The notes: generated by a model not told the origin, from the letters alone. Numbered from the stretch's first letter, positions 45,436 through 55,350 are shown. The stretch: DNA of 64,000 bases from Shewanella maritima (GCF_004295345.1 NZ_CP036200.1:3068001-3132000), one strand, 5' to 3'. Numbers and translations: made by a program.

Positions 45436-46320
45436 TTATGCTTTACGCACACCGTTGAGTCGGCTCCAGTCATCTTTGTGAGTGGCTGGCTCCATCTCAA
45501 ACCATTGGCTATAGAACTCTGATACTTCGTCTGCTTGTTCTCTCAATAAACCTGATAGTGCCAGCAGTCCACCAGGTTTAACTTTTTCGGCAATAAGCGG
45601 CGCTAAATCTTTTAGCGGGCCCGCAAGAATATTGGCAACTAATACATCTGCTTGTAAGTTCTCTGGCTGATCTTCTGGAAGATATAGCGCAAGTTGGTCG
45701 ACAACATCGTTGCGCTCAGCATTTGCTTTAGAGGCTTCAATCGCCTGATGGTCGATATCAACCCCTGTGACTTTTTTAGCGCCTAATTTAATTGCCGCAA
45801 TAGCCAGAATACCCGAGCCACAACCAAAATCGATGACTTCTTGTTGGCTTAAATCAACACTATCTAACCACTCTAAACACAGTGCGGTGGTTGGGTGAGT
45901 ACCGGTACCAAAAGCGAGGCCTGGGTCGAGAATAACGTTGACTGCGTTTTCATCAGGGATTTCTCGCCAGCTTGGGCAAATCCATAAACGCTCACCAAAC
46001 TGAATAGGGTGGAAGCTGTCCATCCATTCGCGAACCCAGTCTTTGTCTTCGACTTGTTCAACCTTGTGCTCGAAGTTTTTACCTAAAAACGGCATAGATT
46101 CTAAAAACTCAATCGTTGGCGCTAAATCTGTGCCCGCATCAAATAGCGCGATGACAACTGTGTCTTGCCAAAGAGGGGTTTCACCAAGTTTAGGCTCAAA
46201 GATAGGCTCATCTTGCCCGTCTTCATAAGTGATTGCGACCGAGCCTTGGTCCATTAGTAAATCGCCAAGCATGTCAGCGTGATCTCTGTGGGTGTGAATG
46301 CGAAGTTGGATCCAGGCCAT
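45436..46320 (-). CDS. prmA: Ribosomal protein L11 methyltransferase PrmA
   Basis: A 294-residue SAM-dependent enzyme that trimethylates ribosomal protein L11; E. coli PrmA has 293. The N-terminal substrate domain [22 protein letters not shown] is followed by the linker [22 protein letters not shown] and the SAM-binding core [20 protein letters not shown], then [16 protein letters not shown], the post-motif in the usual place. It is separated from dusB-fis by about 500 bases and a terminator, so it is its own unit. Confidence 0.97.
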   Translation of the reverse strand: MAWIQLRIHTHRDHADMLGDLLMDQGSVAITYEDGQDEPIFEPKLGETPLWQDTVVIALFDAGTDLAPTIEFLESMPFLGKNFEHKVEQVEDKDWVREWMDSFHPIQFGERLWICPSWREIPDENAVNVILDPGLAFGTGTHPTTALCLEWLDSVDLSQQEVIDFGCGSGILAIAAIKLGAKKVTGVDIDHQAIEASKANAERNDVVDQLALYLPEDQPENLQADVLVANILAGPLKDLAPLIAEKVKPGGLLALSGLLREQADEVSEFYSQWFEMEPATHKDDWSRLNGVRKA

Positions 46321-46759
46321 GGTTTTTCCTACTAGTGATTAGCGTTAGCAATTTAGGTTTTGCAACTAAGGTTATTGCGATAAAGGCGGCATTATAGCGC
46401 CATTTTGGCTTAGCGCCTAAAAACGATATGCGCCTTAAAGCGATAAAGCTTTCGAATAACTGTAAGCTAGCCCAGTCATAAACCTAGAAGAGCAAGACAC
46501 TTCACTGAGTATATAAAGTGTGAACTGCATGTTAAGTGTTTTGTAGCATATATATTCATTTTGGGTGAATAATAAGCGATAAAATGCGGATTTTCATGGG
46601 TAATTGGTTAAACCAAAGCAGATTTGTCTGTGATCCATGTCTTGTTGTCTAAGTTGCACTGGTGAAGTTGATCACGCTTTAACTAAGGCTGCCCTAATTA
46701 AGTATGCTGAATTGTTATGCTCTTATCCCCTAAAATTCAAACACGTTGAGCATGCAGCT
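46321..46759. other. Divergent region prmA / frdC
   Basis: About 440 bases between outward-facing genes, likely carrying both promoters. An open frame begins at 46637 and runs into frdC, but its first 41 codons do not look like FrdC. Half-sites resembling CRP targets (TGTGA at 46519 and 46629) lack a matching second half. Confidence 0.45.
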
Positions 46760-47494
46760 ATGGAAGTGAGGCATAAGCACAATCAATTTGCACCCTTATA
46801 TAACGGAATGTTTTCACATCCGGTGTGGGCTGCAAGAGCAGACAGGGCGCAAAGTATCACTGGGTTACTACTCGGACTATTTATTATTGTGCACCTGCAT
46901 TTTGAGTCTAGCATTATGCTAGGTAAACAAGCGTTTTATACAGTAGTTCAATTTTTGGAAGGTGGTATATTTAGCGAATCGGGTCATGGATTTCCTATTC
47001 TGACCCAGGTGTTCTCTGTATTCATGCTGTTGATTGTGATGCTGCATGCCTTATTTGCCTTGAGACGCTTCCCCACACAAATCAAGCAATGGTTCAAGCT
47101 GCGTGAGCAGATGAATGTTATTCCTCATCAAGACACCAAAATCTGGTTTTGGCAGATGCTAACCGGGTTCATCTTGTTCTTTTTAGTGCCAGTTCACCTC
47201 TTCACGCTTATCGCCACACCAGATATTGGGCCGCACTTATCGGCCGAGCGGGTGTACCACGACAACGCCTGGTTATTGTATCTGGTGTTATTACCTGCTG
47301 TGGTCATTCACGCCATGTTTGGCTTGTACCGTGTTGTCATCAAGTGGGGCATTTTTAGCAATCGTGTAGGTCTGCTAAAACTTGCCAAAGTGATGGTGGT
47401 GTATTTGATTGCGTTAGGCATTGCCAGCCTAGTGACCTATTTAGTCATTGGTCATGGCTTAGCGTTACCCGTTGTGCCTTACTCTGGCGTTTAA
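46760..47494 (+). CDS. frdC: Fumarate reductase cytochrome b subunit FrdC (dihaem type)
   Basis: A 244-residue inner-membrane protein anchoring fumarate reductase and carrying two b haems. The five-helix pattern and all four expected haem ligands are visible: H45 (GLFIIVHLHF), H96 (VMLHALFALRRFP), H146 (VPVHLF) and H184 (VVIHAMFGLYRVVIKWG), at nearly the same positions as in Wolinella succinogenes FrdC. This is unlike the haem-less FrdC/FrdD of E. coli. The start MEVRHKHNQ is chosen by length compared with Wolinella; an upstream ATG at 46637 would add 41 unlikely residues. Order frdC-frdA-frdB is also that of Wolinella. Confidence 0.9.
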   Translation: MEVRHKHNQFAPLYNGMFSHPVWAARADRAQSITGLLLGLFIIVHLHFESSIMLGKQAFYTVVQFLEGGIFSESGHGFPILTQVFSVFMLLIVMLHALFALRRFPTQIKQWFKLREQMNVIPHQDTKIWFWQMLTGFILFFLVPVHLFTLIATPDIGPHLSAERVYHDNAWLLYLVLLPAVVIHAMFGLYRVVIKWGIFSNRVGLLKLAKVMVVYLIALGIASLVTYLVIGHGLALPVVPYSGV

Positions 47495-47509
47495 TACAAG
47501 GACATAGTA

Positions 47510-47860
47510 ATGAAGATTATATATACAGATGCCCTGGTTGTTGGCGCTGGACTTGCGGGGCTTAGGGTTGCTATTGCTGCAAAAGAGCGTGGACAAGACA
47601 CACTTGTATTGTCGCTGATCCCAGCTAAACGGTCTCACTCTGCAGCTGCCCAAGGTGGTATGCAGGCAAGCCTTGGTAACACAGTTAAAGGCATGGGTGA
47701 TAATGAAGACGTACACTTTCAAGATACAGTAAAAGGCTCTGACTGGGGCTGCGATCAAAATGTAGCTCGTATGTTTGCCCACTGCGCACCAAAAGCTGTG
47801 CGTGAGTTAGCCAACTGGGGGTGCCATGGACGCGCATCACTAAGGGCGACCGTCAGGTGA
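47510..47860 (+). CDS. frdA: Fumarate reductase flavoprotein FrdA, N-terminal part (frameshifted, part 1 of 2)
   Basis: The first part of the quinol:fumarate reductase flavoprotein. It shows the FAD-binding [19 protein letters not shown] and H43 in [17 protein letters not shown], the His that carries FAD covalently in Wolinella FrdA at the same number. After ELANWG the reading goes astray ([13 protein letters not shown]). One more G in the GGGGG run at 47817-47821 would give [17 protein letters not shown], the conserved sequence, and join the next frame. The whole protein of about 660 residues is then normal. It follows frdC by 15 bases. Confidence 0.88.
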   Translation: MKIIYTDALVVGAGLAGLRVAIAAKERGQDTLVLSLIPAKRSHSAAAQGGMQASLGNTVKGMGDNEDVHFQDTVKGSDWGCDQNVARMFAHCAPKAVRELANWGCHGRASLRATVR

Positions 47861-49491
47861 TTGTTAACGCTGAGAAGGTAACGATTACTGAAGCCGAGCA
47901 GGCTCATGGCTTAATTAATGCCCGTGATTTTGGCGGTACCAAAAAATGGCGCACCTGCTATACCGCTGACGGCACTGGTCACTCGTTACTATACGCAGTA
48001 GATAACAAAGCCATTTCAATGGGCATTCCCGTTCATGAGCGAGTAGAAGCGCTTAAGATTATCCATGATGGTGAGCGCTGTCATGGGGTGATTGCTCGCT
48101 GCCTGATCACAGGTGAGCTGCGAGCCTATATTGGCAAATCAACCACTATAGCAACTGGCGGCTATGGTCGAATTTATGAAGTGTCTACCAATGCAATTAT
48201 CTGTGAAGGTATTGGTCAGGCGCTAGCGCTAGATACTGGCGTTGCCACCCTAGGTAATATGGAGGCGGTGCAGTTCCACCCAACAGCTATCGTGCCTGTA
48301 GGCATCTTGACCACAGAGGGCTGCCGCGGTGATGGCGGTATTTTGCGAGATAAAGACGGTTATCGCTTTATGCCTGATTATGAGCCAGAAAAGAAAGAGC
48401 TGGCATCGCGTGATGTGGTTTCAAGACGCATGACCGAACACATGCGCAAAGGCAAAGGGGTTGATAGCCCTTACGGGCCGCATTTATGGCTCGATATTAC
48501 CTTGCTTGGTCGTAAGCACATAGAAACCAATCTGCGTGAAGTCAAAGAGATCTGCGAGAACTTCTTAGGCATTGATCCTGCCGTTGATTGGATCCCTGTG
48601 CGCCCAACTCAGCACTATTCTATGGGCGGCATTCGTACCACTCCTGAAGGGCAAAGCCCGCAACTTAAAGGCTTATTCAGTGTTGGGGAAGCAGCCTGCT
48701 GGGATATGCACGGCTTTAATCGCCTAGGTGGCAATTCATTGGCTGAAACCGTGGTTGCAGGGATGATCATTGGTAAGTATGTAGCAGATTTTTGCGAGCA
48801 AACGCCGCTTGAAATCAACACCAATCTAGTCGATAAATTTGCTGCAGAAGTGGATCAGGAAATCACTGAGCTATTGACCCATGAAGAAGGCGAGTCTGCA
48901 TTTGCCCTTAAACAGCAAATGCAGCGCATTATGATGGACAGCGTTGGGATTTTCCGTAATGGTCCTGAGCTTGAGCAAGCTGTATCTGGGCTGAGTGAGT
49001 TACTTAAGCGCGCAAGTAAAATTACCCTCAAATGCAAGAAACGTCATGCAAACCCTGAGCTGGTAGAAGCCCTGCGGGTTAAGCGAATGATAAAAGTTGC
49101 ATTAACAGTTGCCTGTGGTGCGAAGGCTCGCACCGAAAGCCGCGGTGCTCATTCCCGTGAAGACTACCCACAACGTAACGACAAGGACTGGTTATGCCGC
49201 ACATTGGCATCCTGGCCAGATGCTAACGCGCTTGAACCAACGCTTAGCTATGAGCAGCTTGATGTAATGCAAATGGAGCTACCGCCAGGATATCGTGGTT
49301 ATGGCGTTGATAATGCCATTGCTCACCCTGATACCGCTAAGCGGGAAGCACAAATTGCAGAAATTGTCGCCCAGCTGGGTGAAGAGGCTGACAAATACCA
49401 AAAGCAGGCGGCATTAATGCCATTTGACCTGCCAGAGGCGCTGCGCCCAGGTAATCAACGTTTGTCTGATAACGAGCTAGCAGAGGGATAA
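47821..49491 (+). CDS. frdA: Fumarate reductase flavoprotein FrdA, C-terminal part (frameshifted, part 2 of 2)
   Basis: The bulk of FrdA, resuming at [11 protein letters not shown]. It carries the capping domain and active-site segments [68 protein letters not shown], the catalytic-type [16 protein letters not shown], and [14 protein letters not shown] and the C-terminal [15 protein letters not shown]. Similarity to epsilonproteobacterial FrdA is close in every block. It is cytoplasmic, bound to FrdB and FrdC, and reduces fumarate to succinate with electrons from menaquinol. It stops two bases before frdB. Confidence 0.9.
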   Translation: MPWTRITKGDRQVIVNAEKVTITEAEQAHGLINARDFGGTKKWRTCYTADGTGHSLLYAVDNKAISMGIPVHERVEALKIIHDGERCHGVIARCLITGELRAYIGKSTTIATGGYGRIYEVSTNAIICEGIGQALALDTGVATLGNMEAVQFHPTAIVPVGILTTEGCRGDGGILRDKDGYRFMPDYEPEKKELASRDVVSRRMTEHMRKGKGVDSPYGPHLWLDITLLGRKHIETNLREVKEICENFLGIDPAVDWIPVRPTQHYSMGGIRTTPEGQSPQLKGLFSVGEAACWDMHGFNRLGGNSLAETVVAGMIIGKYVADFCEQTPLEINTNLVDKFAAEVDQEITELLTHEEGESAFALKQQMQRIMMDSVGIFRNGPELEQAVSGLSELLKRASKITLKCKKRHANPELVEALRVKRMIKVALTVACGAKARTESRGAHSREDYPQRNDKDWLCRTLASWPDANALEPTLSYEQLDVMQMELPPGYRGYGVDNAIAHPDTAKREAQIAEIVAQLGEEADKYQKQAALMPFDLPEALRPGNQRLSDNELAEG

Positions 49492-49493
49492 CT

Positions 49494-50282
49494 ATGACTC
49501 AAGCAAATCAAACCCAGGCGTTAGCTCAGGGACGTAAACTGCGTTTTGAGATCTTTCGCTACGATCCGCAAGATAAAAATGACAAGCCGAAAATGGTGAC
49601 TTATGAGCTTACTGAAGCGCCAGGTATGACGGTATTTATCGCGCTAAACCTACTGCGTGAGCAACAAGACCCGTCGCTGCAATTCGACTTTGTTTGCCGC
49701 GCGGGTATTTGCGGGAGTTGCGCTATGGTGATCAATGGCAAACCAACATTAGCGTGCCGTACCTTAACCGCTAACTATGGCGATGGCGTAATTAAACTCA
49801 TGCCGCTGCCCGGTTTTGAGTTAATTGGTGACTTGTCGGTTAACACGGGTAAGTTTATGCGTGAACTTGCTGAGCGCTTGCAGTTATGGCTACAACCTTT
49901 GCAAGATGAAGCCAATATTCATCGCCTAGAAAAACCAATGGCACCAGAAGAAGCAGCAAAATTGTATGAGCTTGAACGTTGCGTAGAATGTGGCGTGTGC
50001 GTGTCAGCATGTGCAACCAAGCAAATGCGCGATACCTTTGTCGGCGCGGTAGGCATGATGAAGCTAGCCCGCTTTGAGCTTGATAGTCGCGATGCTCGCA
50101 GTGCAGAGGATTTTTATCATGTTATTGGTAATCAAGATGGTGTATTTGGCTGCATGACGTTATTAGGTTGCCAAGACAACTGCCCGAAAGATTTACCCCA
50201 CATGCAACAAATTGCTTATTTACGCCGTAAAATGGCAACCACATTGGTTGAGCATGAACGCATTGCGGTGGTTAATCAGTAA
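49494..50282 (+). CDS. frdB: Fumarate reductase iron-sulfur subunit FrdB
   Basis: A 262-residue protein with three iron-sulfur clusters that pass electrons from FrdC haems to FrdA. The [2Fe-2S] ligands are in CRAGICGSCAMVINGKPTLAC, here C-x4-C-x2-C plus a later C; the [4Fe-4S] motif is CVECGVCVSAC; the [3Fe-4S] motif includes GCMTLLGCQDNCPKDLP. The segment DGVFGCMTLLGCQDNCPKD is closely matched in Wolinella FrdB. It ends the frdCAB operon; a hairpin follows. Confidence 0.94.
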   Translation: MTQANQTQALAQGRKLRFEIFRYDPQDKNDKPKMVTYELTEAPGMTVFIALNLLREQQDPSLQFDFVCRAGICGSCAMVINGKPTLACRTLTANYGDGVIKLMPLPGFELIGDLSVNTGKFMRELAERLQLWLQPLQDEANIHRLEKPMAPEEAAKLYELERCVECGVCVSACATKQMRDTFVGAVGMMKLARFELDSRDARSAEDFYHVIGNQDGVFGCMTLLGCQDNCPKDLPHMQQIAYLRRKMATTLVEHERIAVVNQ

Positions 50283-50309
50283 TTCATTAATAACTTATCA
50301 GTAATTCGT

Positions 50310-50332
50310 TAGGGCTTCGTTTTGAAGCCCTA
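50310..50332. terminator. Bidirectional terminator between frdB and the response regulator gene
   Basis: A 9-bp stem TAGGGCTTC / GAAGCCCTA with a 5-base loop lies between convergent genes, 28 bases after frdB. T runs on both sides are weak. Confidence 0.6.
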
Positions 50333-50356
50333 AATATTTCTGTAGTTGAGCGCGGA

Positions 50357-50944
50357 CTAAGCAAGCTTAGAAAGTTGCATCAGCTCAGCAAGGTTACTGA
50401 CGTTAAGCTTGAGCATTAACTTCGCGCGATGGACTTCAATGGTGCGTACGGCGACACACAGTTCGTTGGCCATTTCTTTGTTAGTTTTGCCCGCTACAAT
50501 TAGCGAAAAAATCTGTTTTTCTCGTTTTGATAACCCTTCAATCAGCGCTTTTTGAGCTAGCTGATCATATTGCTGCTGGCTGTATGTTAATCCTTTAGTA
50601 ATCGCGCTTGCTAACGCTTGCCCGTCGACAGGTTTTTGAAAAAACTCAAACGCGCCGCTCTTAAGGGCTTCGACAGCCATAGGCACGTCACCGTGAGCGG
50701 TGAGAAAGATAACCGCTAACGGGCTTTGTGCTTGAGTGAGGCGTTTGTGCACTTCTGGGCCGCTAAATCCTGGCATTCTGGCATCTAAAATTACGCAACC
50801 AACTTGAGCTAAATCTATCTGCTCAAGGAATTGCTCGCCACTGCTAAAGCAAGTTAGTTGGTAGTCAAAACCCTCCATTAGGAAGCTAATTGAGTCCAAA
50901 ATGGCTTCATCATCATCGACAAGGTAAACAGCTTGGTTATTCAT
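50357..50944 (-). CDS. TtrR-like response regulator (FixJ/NarL type)
   Basis: A 195-residue response regulator. The receiver domain starts MNNQAVYLVDDDEAIL and has the phosphorylation site D54 in GCVILDARMPGFSG; the conserved Lys is in FFQKPVDG. The C-terminal LuxR-type helix-turn-helix reads LSKREKQIFSLIVAGKTNKEMA and RTIEVHRAKLMLKLNV. The start at 50944 is chosen because everything upstream in frame lacks receiver-domain similarity. It is divergent from a TtrS-like kinase, its probable partner, and both are beside psrABC. In Salmonella, TtrR activates tetrathionate reductase genes; here psrABC is the likely target. Confidence 0.87.
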   Translation of the reverse strand: MNNQAVYLVDDDEAILDSISFLMEGFDYQLTCFSSGEQFLEQIDLAQVGCVILDARMPGFSGPEVHKRLTQAQSPLAVIFLTAHGDVPMAVEALKSGAFEFFQKPVDGQALASAITKGLTYSQQQYDQLAQKALIEGLSKREKQIFSLIVAGKTNKEMANELCVAVRTIEVHRAKLMLKLNVSNLAELMQLSKLA

Positions 50945-51102
50945 AGGTTCGCCAAACACTTCATGAGAGGTAATTGATAAGTATCGCAAATAAAACAAAT
51001 ACGCGACTTCATGTGGTAAAAGTTGGAGGCGAGTCACGTAGGTGTGCTTGAGAACGCAGTAAGCTGATTTGGGGTACTTAATTAAACTTGAGGGATTAAA
51101 CA

Positions 51103-52884
51103 GTGGTTCGCGCCTTGATTGGGTTGTTGATGCTTTTAATGGCATTGCCGGTGTTTGCTGATAAGCGAGATCTATACGTAGGTGTGCTTGGCAATTGGGG
51201 ATATCAGCAGGCTATTGAGCGTTGGTCACCGCTAATGCAATACCTGAGCGAGCAAGTGCCAGGCACGCAGTTTCATGTCTACCCTGGTGAGTTTGAAGAG
51301 CTTAACCGCGCGATGGCGTCGGGCAAAATTCAGTTTATTGTCACCAATCCGGGGCAGTATCTATTCTTATCAAATCAATACCCTTTATCCTGGTTGGCCA
51401 CTATGCGCTCAAGGCGTCATAACGGCGCAACATCAGCCATTGGCTCAGCCATTATTGTTCGTGCAGACAGTGATTACCGCACGCTTTACGACCTCAAAGG
51501 TAAATCGATCGTCGCCAGTGGGCCGCACGCATTAGGCGGGTATCAAGCAACCGTGGGGTTAATGCAAAAACGTGGCATGGACCCACAACACTTTTTCAAA
51601 CAGATTAAGTTTTTAGGCTTTCCGCTAGACCCTTTGTTGTATCAAGTACGTGACGGCAACGTTGATGCCGCCATTACCCCTTTATGTACCCTTGAAGATA
51701 TGGTTGCAAAGGGGGTGATCAATGAAAAGGACTTTAGGGTATTAAACCCGAGTAGGCCTGCAGGTTTTGATTGCCAGTGCAGCACTAAGCTGTATCCAAA
51801 CTGGTCATTTGCCGTAATTGAGGGGGTCGATACCCAAATCACTAAGCAGGTTACACAAGCTTTGATGGGCATATCGGCTGAGCACCCTGCAGCGATAAAA
51901 GCGCAGTTTATGGGTTGGACATCGCCTGTTAGTCAACTCGGTGTTATTCAGCTCTTCAGTGAGTTGCAAGTAGAGTCAAGTAAACCCAATTATTGGTCGG
52001 TAATTCTGGGGTGGCTTGGTGAAAACCGCTACTGGGGCGTGTTTGCTATTTTGCTGTTTGTCGTGGCGACGATATATCACTTGTGGATTGAGTATCGCTT
52101 TCATCAAAAGAGTGAGTCATTAGTCGAATCCGAGCGACAGCTAAAGCGGCAGGAAGTCGCCCTAGAAAAGTTACAAAGTACAGCCATTATTGGTGAAATT
52201 GGTGCTGGCCTTGCTCACGAGATTAACCAGCCAATTGCTGCGATCACCAGTTACAGTGAAGGAGCAAAGATGCGTTTACAGCGCCAGCAGCAGTTAGATA
52301 TTCCGGATATTTTGCTGTTGCTTGATAAAATTCACAGCCAGTCAAAACGAGCTGGGGAAGTTGTGCACCGTATTCGTAGTTTGCTTAAACGCAGAGAAGC
52401 AGTGATGGAAGACGTCAATATCCTAACCTTAGTAGATGAGAGTTTATCTTTGTTGAAACTTGAGCTTGAGCAGCGAGATATTCAGATAAAAACTCATTTT
52501 AAAGGCGAGCCGTTTTTCATCACCGGTGACAGAGTTGGTTTATTGCAGGTACTAATAAACCTGATTAAAAACAGCGTAGATGCACTGAGTGATGCTGAGT
52601 TTAAAGGCAAGGGAATGATTGAGATTGGCATGCATTTTAAAGCCGAGCAGGTTGACCTTAGCATTAAAGATAATGGCCCAGGGCTAAGTGAGGAGTTTGC
52701 CACTCTACTTGCTACCTTTTATACCACTAAAGCAAATGGATTAGGACTTGGCCTAGCAATTTGTCAAGAGGTGGTCAATGAACATGAGGGTGTTCTCTTA
52801 CTTGCAAATAACACGGATGAACGCGGCTGTAAGGCTCAGATTTCATTGAAAAAGCGCGGCAGCCAGTCTCCTGTTGTAGCCTAG
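51103..52884 (+). CDS. TtrS-like sensor histidine kinase with periplasmic binding domain
   Basis: A 593-residue kinase, the length of Salmonella TtrS. A signal/anchor (LIGLLMLLMALPVFA) is followed by a PhnD-like periplasmic ligand-binding domain, about residues 22-290 (DLYVGVLGNWGYQQAIERW and FIVTNPGQYLFL), then one transmembrane helix (about 308-326), a coiled linker, HisKA with H372 in GLAHEINQPIAAI, and an ATPase domain (NLIKNSVDAL, DNGPGL, TKANGLGLGLAI). The start is a GTG with GAGGG upstream. The cysteine-containing segment FDCQCSTKLYPNW is interesting, as cysteines matter in TtrS sensing of sulfur compounds; that link is inferred. Confidence 0.87.
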   Translation: MVRALIGLLMLLMALPVFADKRDLYVGVLGNWGYQQAIERWSPLMQYLSEQVPGTQFHVYPGEFEELNRAMASGKIQFIVTNPGQYLFLSNQYPLSWLATMRSRRHNGATSAIGSAIIVRADSDYRTLYDLKGKSIVASGPHALGGYQATVGLMQKRGMDPQHFFKQIKFLGFPLDPLLYQVRDGNVDAAITPLCTLEDMVAKGVINEKDFRVLNPSRPAGFDCQCSTKLYPNWSFAVIEGVDTQITKQVTQALMGISAEHPAAIKAQFMGWTSPVSQLGVIQLFSELQVESSKPNYWSVILGWLGENRYWGVFAILLFVVATIYHLWIEYRFHQKSESLVESERQLKRQEVALEKLQSTAIIGEIGAGLAHEINQPIAAITSYSEGAKMRLQRQQQLDIPDILLLLDKIHSQSKRAGEVVHRIRSLLKRREAVMEDVNILTLVDESLSLLKLELEQRDIQIKTHFKGEPFFITGDRVGLLQVLINLIKNSVDALSDAEFKGKGMIEIGMHFKAEQVDLSIKDNGPGLSEEFATLLATFYTTKANGLGLGLAICQEVVNEHEGVLLLANNTDERGCKAQISLKKRGSQSPVVA

Positions 52885-52902
52885 TTTCCCTTCAATAAGT
52901 AA

Positions 52903-52930
52903 CGCGTTTGTGAATGAAGTCACAAACGCG
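52903..52930. promoter_or_regulatory. CRP binding site upstream of psrA
   Basis: An 11-bp perfect inverted repeat CGCGTTTGTGA / TCACAAACGCG with a 6-base centre. Its core, positions 52909-52924, is TGTGA-N6-TCACA, a full match to the CRP consensus. It lies 137 bases upstream of the psrA start and just after the kinase gene. It has no following T run, so an operator reading is better than a terminator one. CRP controls anaerobic respiration in Shewanella. Confidence 0.75.
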
Positions 52931-53061
52931 ATAATACGACGTACGAAATGTGGTTTACCACAATATTCAAGTTCTCATACCTCATTGACAATGAGTTAAG
53001 CCTAGAAGTTAACCATAGCTTGGTGTGCTTCTAGAGATTTATGTCAATGGGGAGAGAAAGT

Positions 53062-55338
53062 ATGAAACTTGATCGGCGAACCTTTATTAAAGGAGCAGGA
53101 GCGAGCACAGCAGGTTGCATGTTAGCAAGTTTGCCTGGCTCAATCGCGGCGTTAGGTGCGGGGCCTGTAAGCGGCAGCGCTAAGCATGTTGCCAGTATTT
53201 GCGAGATGTGCTCGACGCGCTGTCCTATTTCTGCGCGAGTTGTTAACGGGCAAAACGTATCGATTCTTGGTAACGACAAAGCAAAATCATATGGCGGTGC
53301 AGTATGTGCCCGCGGCGGTGCTGGCCATAGTTTGCTGTATGACAAGCAGCGCATTGTAAAACCATTAAAGCGAGTCGGTGAGCGCGGCGAAGGCAAATGG
53401 CAAGAAATTGATTGGCAAGAAGCCTATGAAACCATTGCTAAGAATCTTAATCGCATTAAACAGCAACACGGTGCTGAGTCGGTTGCTTTCTCGTCAAAAT
53501 CAGGCTCGTTGTCAAATCACTTCTTTCATCTAGCAAAAGCATTTGGTAGTCCAAATACTTTTACCCACGCAACGACTTGCCCTGGTGGTTATGTGGTTGC
53601 TGCCAAGGCCATGTTCGGCTCTAAAGCCAAGCGTGATTTAGGTAACTCAAAATACATTATCAATTTTGGTCATAACCTGTATGAAGGTATCAATATGACC
53701 GAAACCCGCGGTTTAATGAAAGCGCAGAGCGACAAGGGTGCCAAGCTAGTGGTATTTGAGCCAAGGTTCTCCATTGTTGCCGATAAGGCTGATGAGTGGT
53801 ATGCAATTAAGCCAGGCACTGATATTGCTGTAGCTCTGTCAATCTGTCATGTACTCATTCGGGATAATTTGTATGACCGCGAGTTTGTGGAGCAATACGT
53901 TGAGGGATTTGACGATTTTGCCAAGGAAGTCGAAGCTTACACACCACAATGGGCTGAAGCGATTTGTGATGTGCCAGCTGAAGATATTCGCCGCATTACT
54001 CATGAATTAGCAGCCGCTGCGCCGCATGCGGTTGTCGACTTTGGCCACCGCGCGACATTTACCACCGAAGAGTTTGAGCTGCGCAGAGCGCTGTTTGCGG
54101 CCAATGTCCTTATAGGCAATATTGAGCGTAAAGGTGGTCTGTATTTTGGTAAGAAGGCTAAAAATTACAACAAGTTTGCTGGTGAAATGGCTGCACCAGT
54201 ATTAGCGAAACCAGGGGTGAAAAACTTACCTAAGATTGAAGCTAAGCGCATCGATATGGTCGATGAGCAGTACGCATTGATATGGTCATCTGGCGGTATT
54301 TATCAGTCCATTTTAACCGCAGCATTAGAGGCACAGCCTTATCAGCTGCGAGCATGGGTGATGAGTCGTACCAATCCAATGCAAACCATGACAGACAGAG
54401 CCAAAGTCGTTGAAGCGCTTAAGGCGATGGAATTTGTGGTTGCCTGTGATGTTTATATTAGTGAGAGCGCAGCCTACGCCGATATCATCTTGCCAGAGTC
54501 AACCTATCTCGAGCGTGATGAAGAAATCGCAGATAAATCGGGTAAGAATCCTGCTTATTATGTGCGGCAGCAAGTCGTTGATACCATTGGCGATACCAAG
54601 CCAAGTTGGCTGATCTGGCAAGAGTTAGGCCATCAGCTAGGCTTATCGCAATATTTCCCTTGGGAGAACATGCAAACATTGCAGTTGTTCCAAGTTGATA
54701 AAGACGCGGCCTTGCTTTCTAAAATCAAGCAAGATGGTTGGGTAAGCTTTGGTAAGCCGCTGATGCTGCGTGAACCTAGCATGGTTAAAGCATTTACTGC
54801 GCAATATCCGAATGCAAAACCCGTTGATGCCGATGGCACCTATGCCAGTCAATTATCGTTTAAAACTCCAAGCGGCAAGATTGAGTTGAGCTCAAGTAAA
54901 GTGGAGAAAATGGCGCCAGGGCGTGGCGTGATCAAATATCGCGAAGTCACCATGAAAAAAGCTGATGAGTTGTTTTTCATTCAAGGTAAAGTCGCCGTGC
55001 ATACCAACTCTGCTACTCATAACGTTCCTATGTTGGCGAATTTAATGTCTAACAACGGCGTATGGATCCACCCTGTGACAGCCGGACATTTAAAAATCAC
55101 CTCTGGCGATAAAGTCCGCATATACAACGACACTGGTAGCGAAGAAGGCCATGCGCTAGTGACTCCGGGCATTCGTCCTGACACGGTTTTTGCTTACATG
55201 GGCTTTGGTTCTAAAAACAAAGAGCTGTCTCGTGCTACTGGGCGCGGCGTACATTGCGGCAACTTACTGCCTCATGTTATCTCACCTGTGACAGGTATGA
55301 ATTTACACACAACCGGCGTCAAAATTGCCAAGCTTTAA
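53062..55338 (+). CDS. psrA: Polysulfide/thiosulfate reductase catalytic subunit (PsrA/PhsA)
   Basis: A 758-residue molybdopterin oxidoreductase, the same length as Salmonella PhsA and shorter than tetrathionate reductase TtrA (about 1020). The Tat signal RRTFIK lies near the start, so the enzyme is periplasmic. The [4Fe-4S] ligands are C47, C50, C54 and C82 (CEMCSTRC, AVCARGGAG). The molybdenum ligand is probably C173 in THATTCPGGYVV. The start at 53062 follows GGAGAG. It leads psrABC. Whether it works on polysulfide, thiosulfate or another sulfur compound cannot be settled by sequence. The TtrSR-like pair upstream suggests a soluble oxidised sulfur compound as signal. Confidence 0.88.
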   Translation: MKLDRRTFIKGAGASTAGCMLASLPGSIAALGAGPVSGSAKHVASICEMCSTRCPISARVVNGQNVSILGNDKAKSYGGAVCARGGAGHSLLYDKQRIVKPLKRVGERGEGKWQEIDWQEAYETIAKNLNRIKQQHGAESVAFSSKSGSLSNHFFHLAKAFGSPNTFTHATTCPGGYVVAAKAMFGSKAKRDLGNSKYIINFGHNLYEGINMTETRGLMKAQSDKGAKLVVFEPRFSIVADKADEWYAIKPGTDIAVALSICHVLIRDNLYDREFVEQYVEGFDDFAKEVEAYTPQWAEAICDVPAEDIRRITHELAAAAPHAVVDFGHRATFTTEEFELRRALFAANVLIGNIERKGGLYFGKKAKNYNKFAGEMAAPVLAKPGVKNLPKIEAKRIDMVDEQYALIWSSGGIYQSILTAALEAQPYQLRAWVMSRTNPMQTMTDRAKVVEALKAMEFVVACDVYISESAAYADIILPESTYLERDEEIADKSGKNPAYYVRQQVVDTIGDTKPSWLIWQELGHQLGLSQYFPWENMQTLQLFQVDKDAALLSKIKQDGWVSFGKPLMLREPSMVKAFTAQYPNAKPVDADGTYASQLSFKTPSGKIELSSSKVEKMAPGRGVIKYREVTMKKADELFFIQGKVAVHTNSATHNVPMLANLMSNNGVWIHPVTAGHLKITSGDKVRIYNDTGSEEGHALVTPGIRPDTVFAYMGFGSKNKELSRATGRGVHCGNLLPHVISPVTGMNLHTTGVKIAKL

Positions 55339-55350
55339 TCGGAGTTCATT

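Noticed and set aside
46637..46759. Longer frdC start with an extra 41 residues
   Set aside because: The added residues (MSCCLSCTGEVDH..) have no counterpart in Wolinella FrdC and there is no ribosome site at 46637.
50945..51145. Longer response regulator start
   Set aside because: The frame is open for 67 more codons, but these have no receiver-domain similarity and run over the divergent promoter region.
52903..52930. Terminator after the TtrS-like gene
   Set aside because: The perfect hairpin is not followed by a T run; the core fits a CRP operator better.
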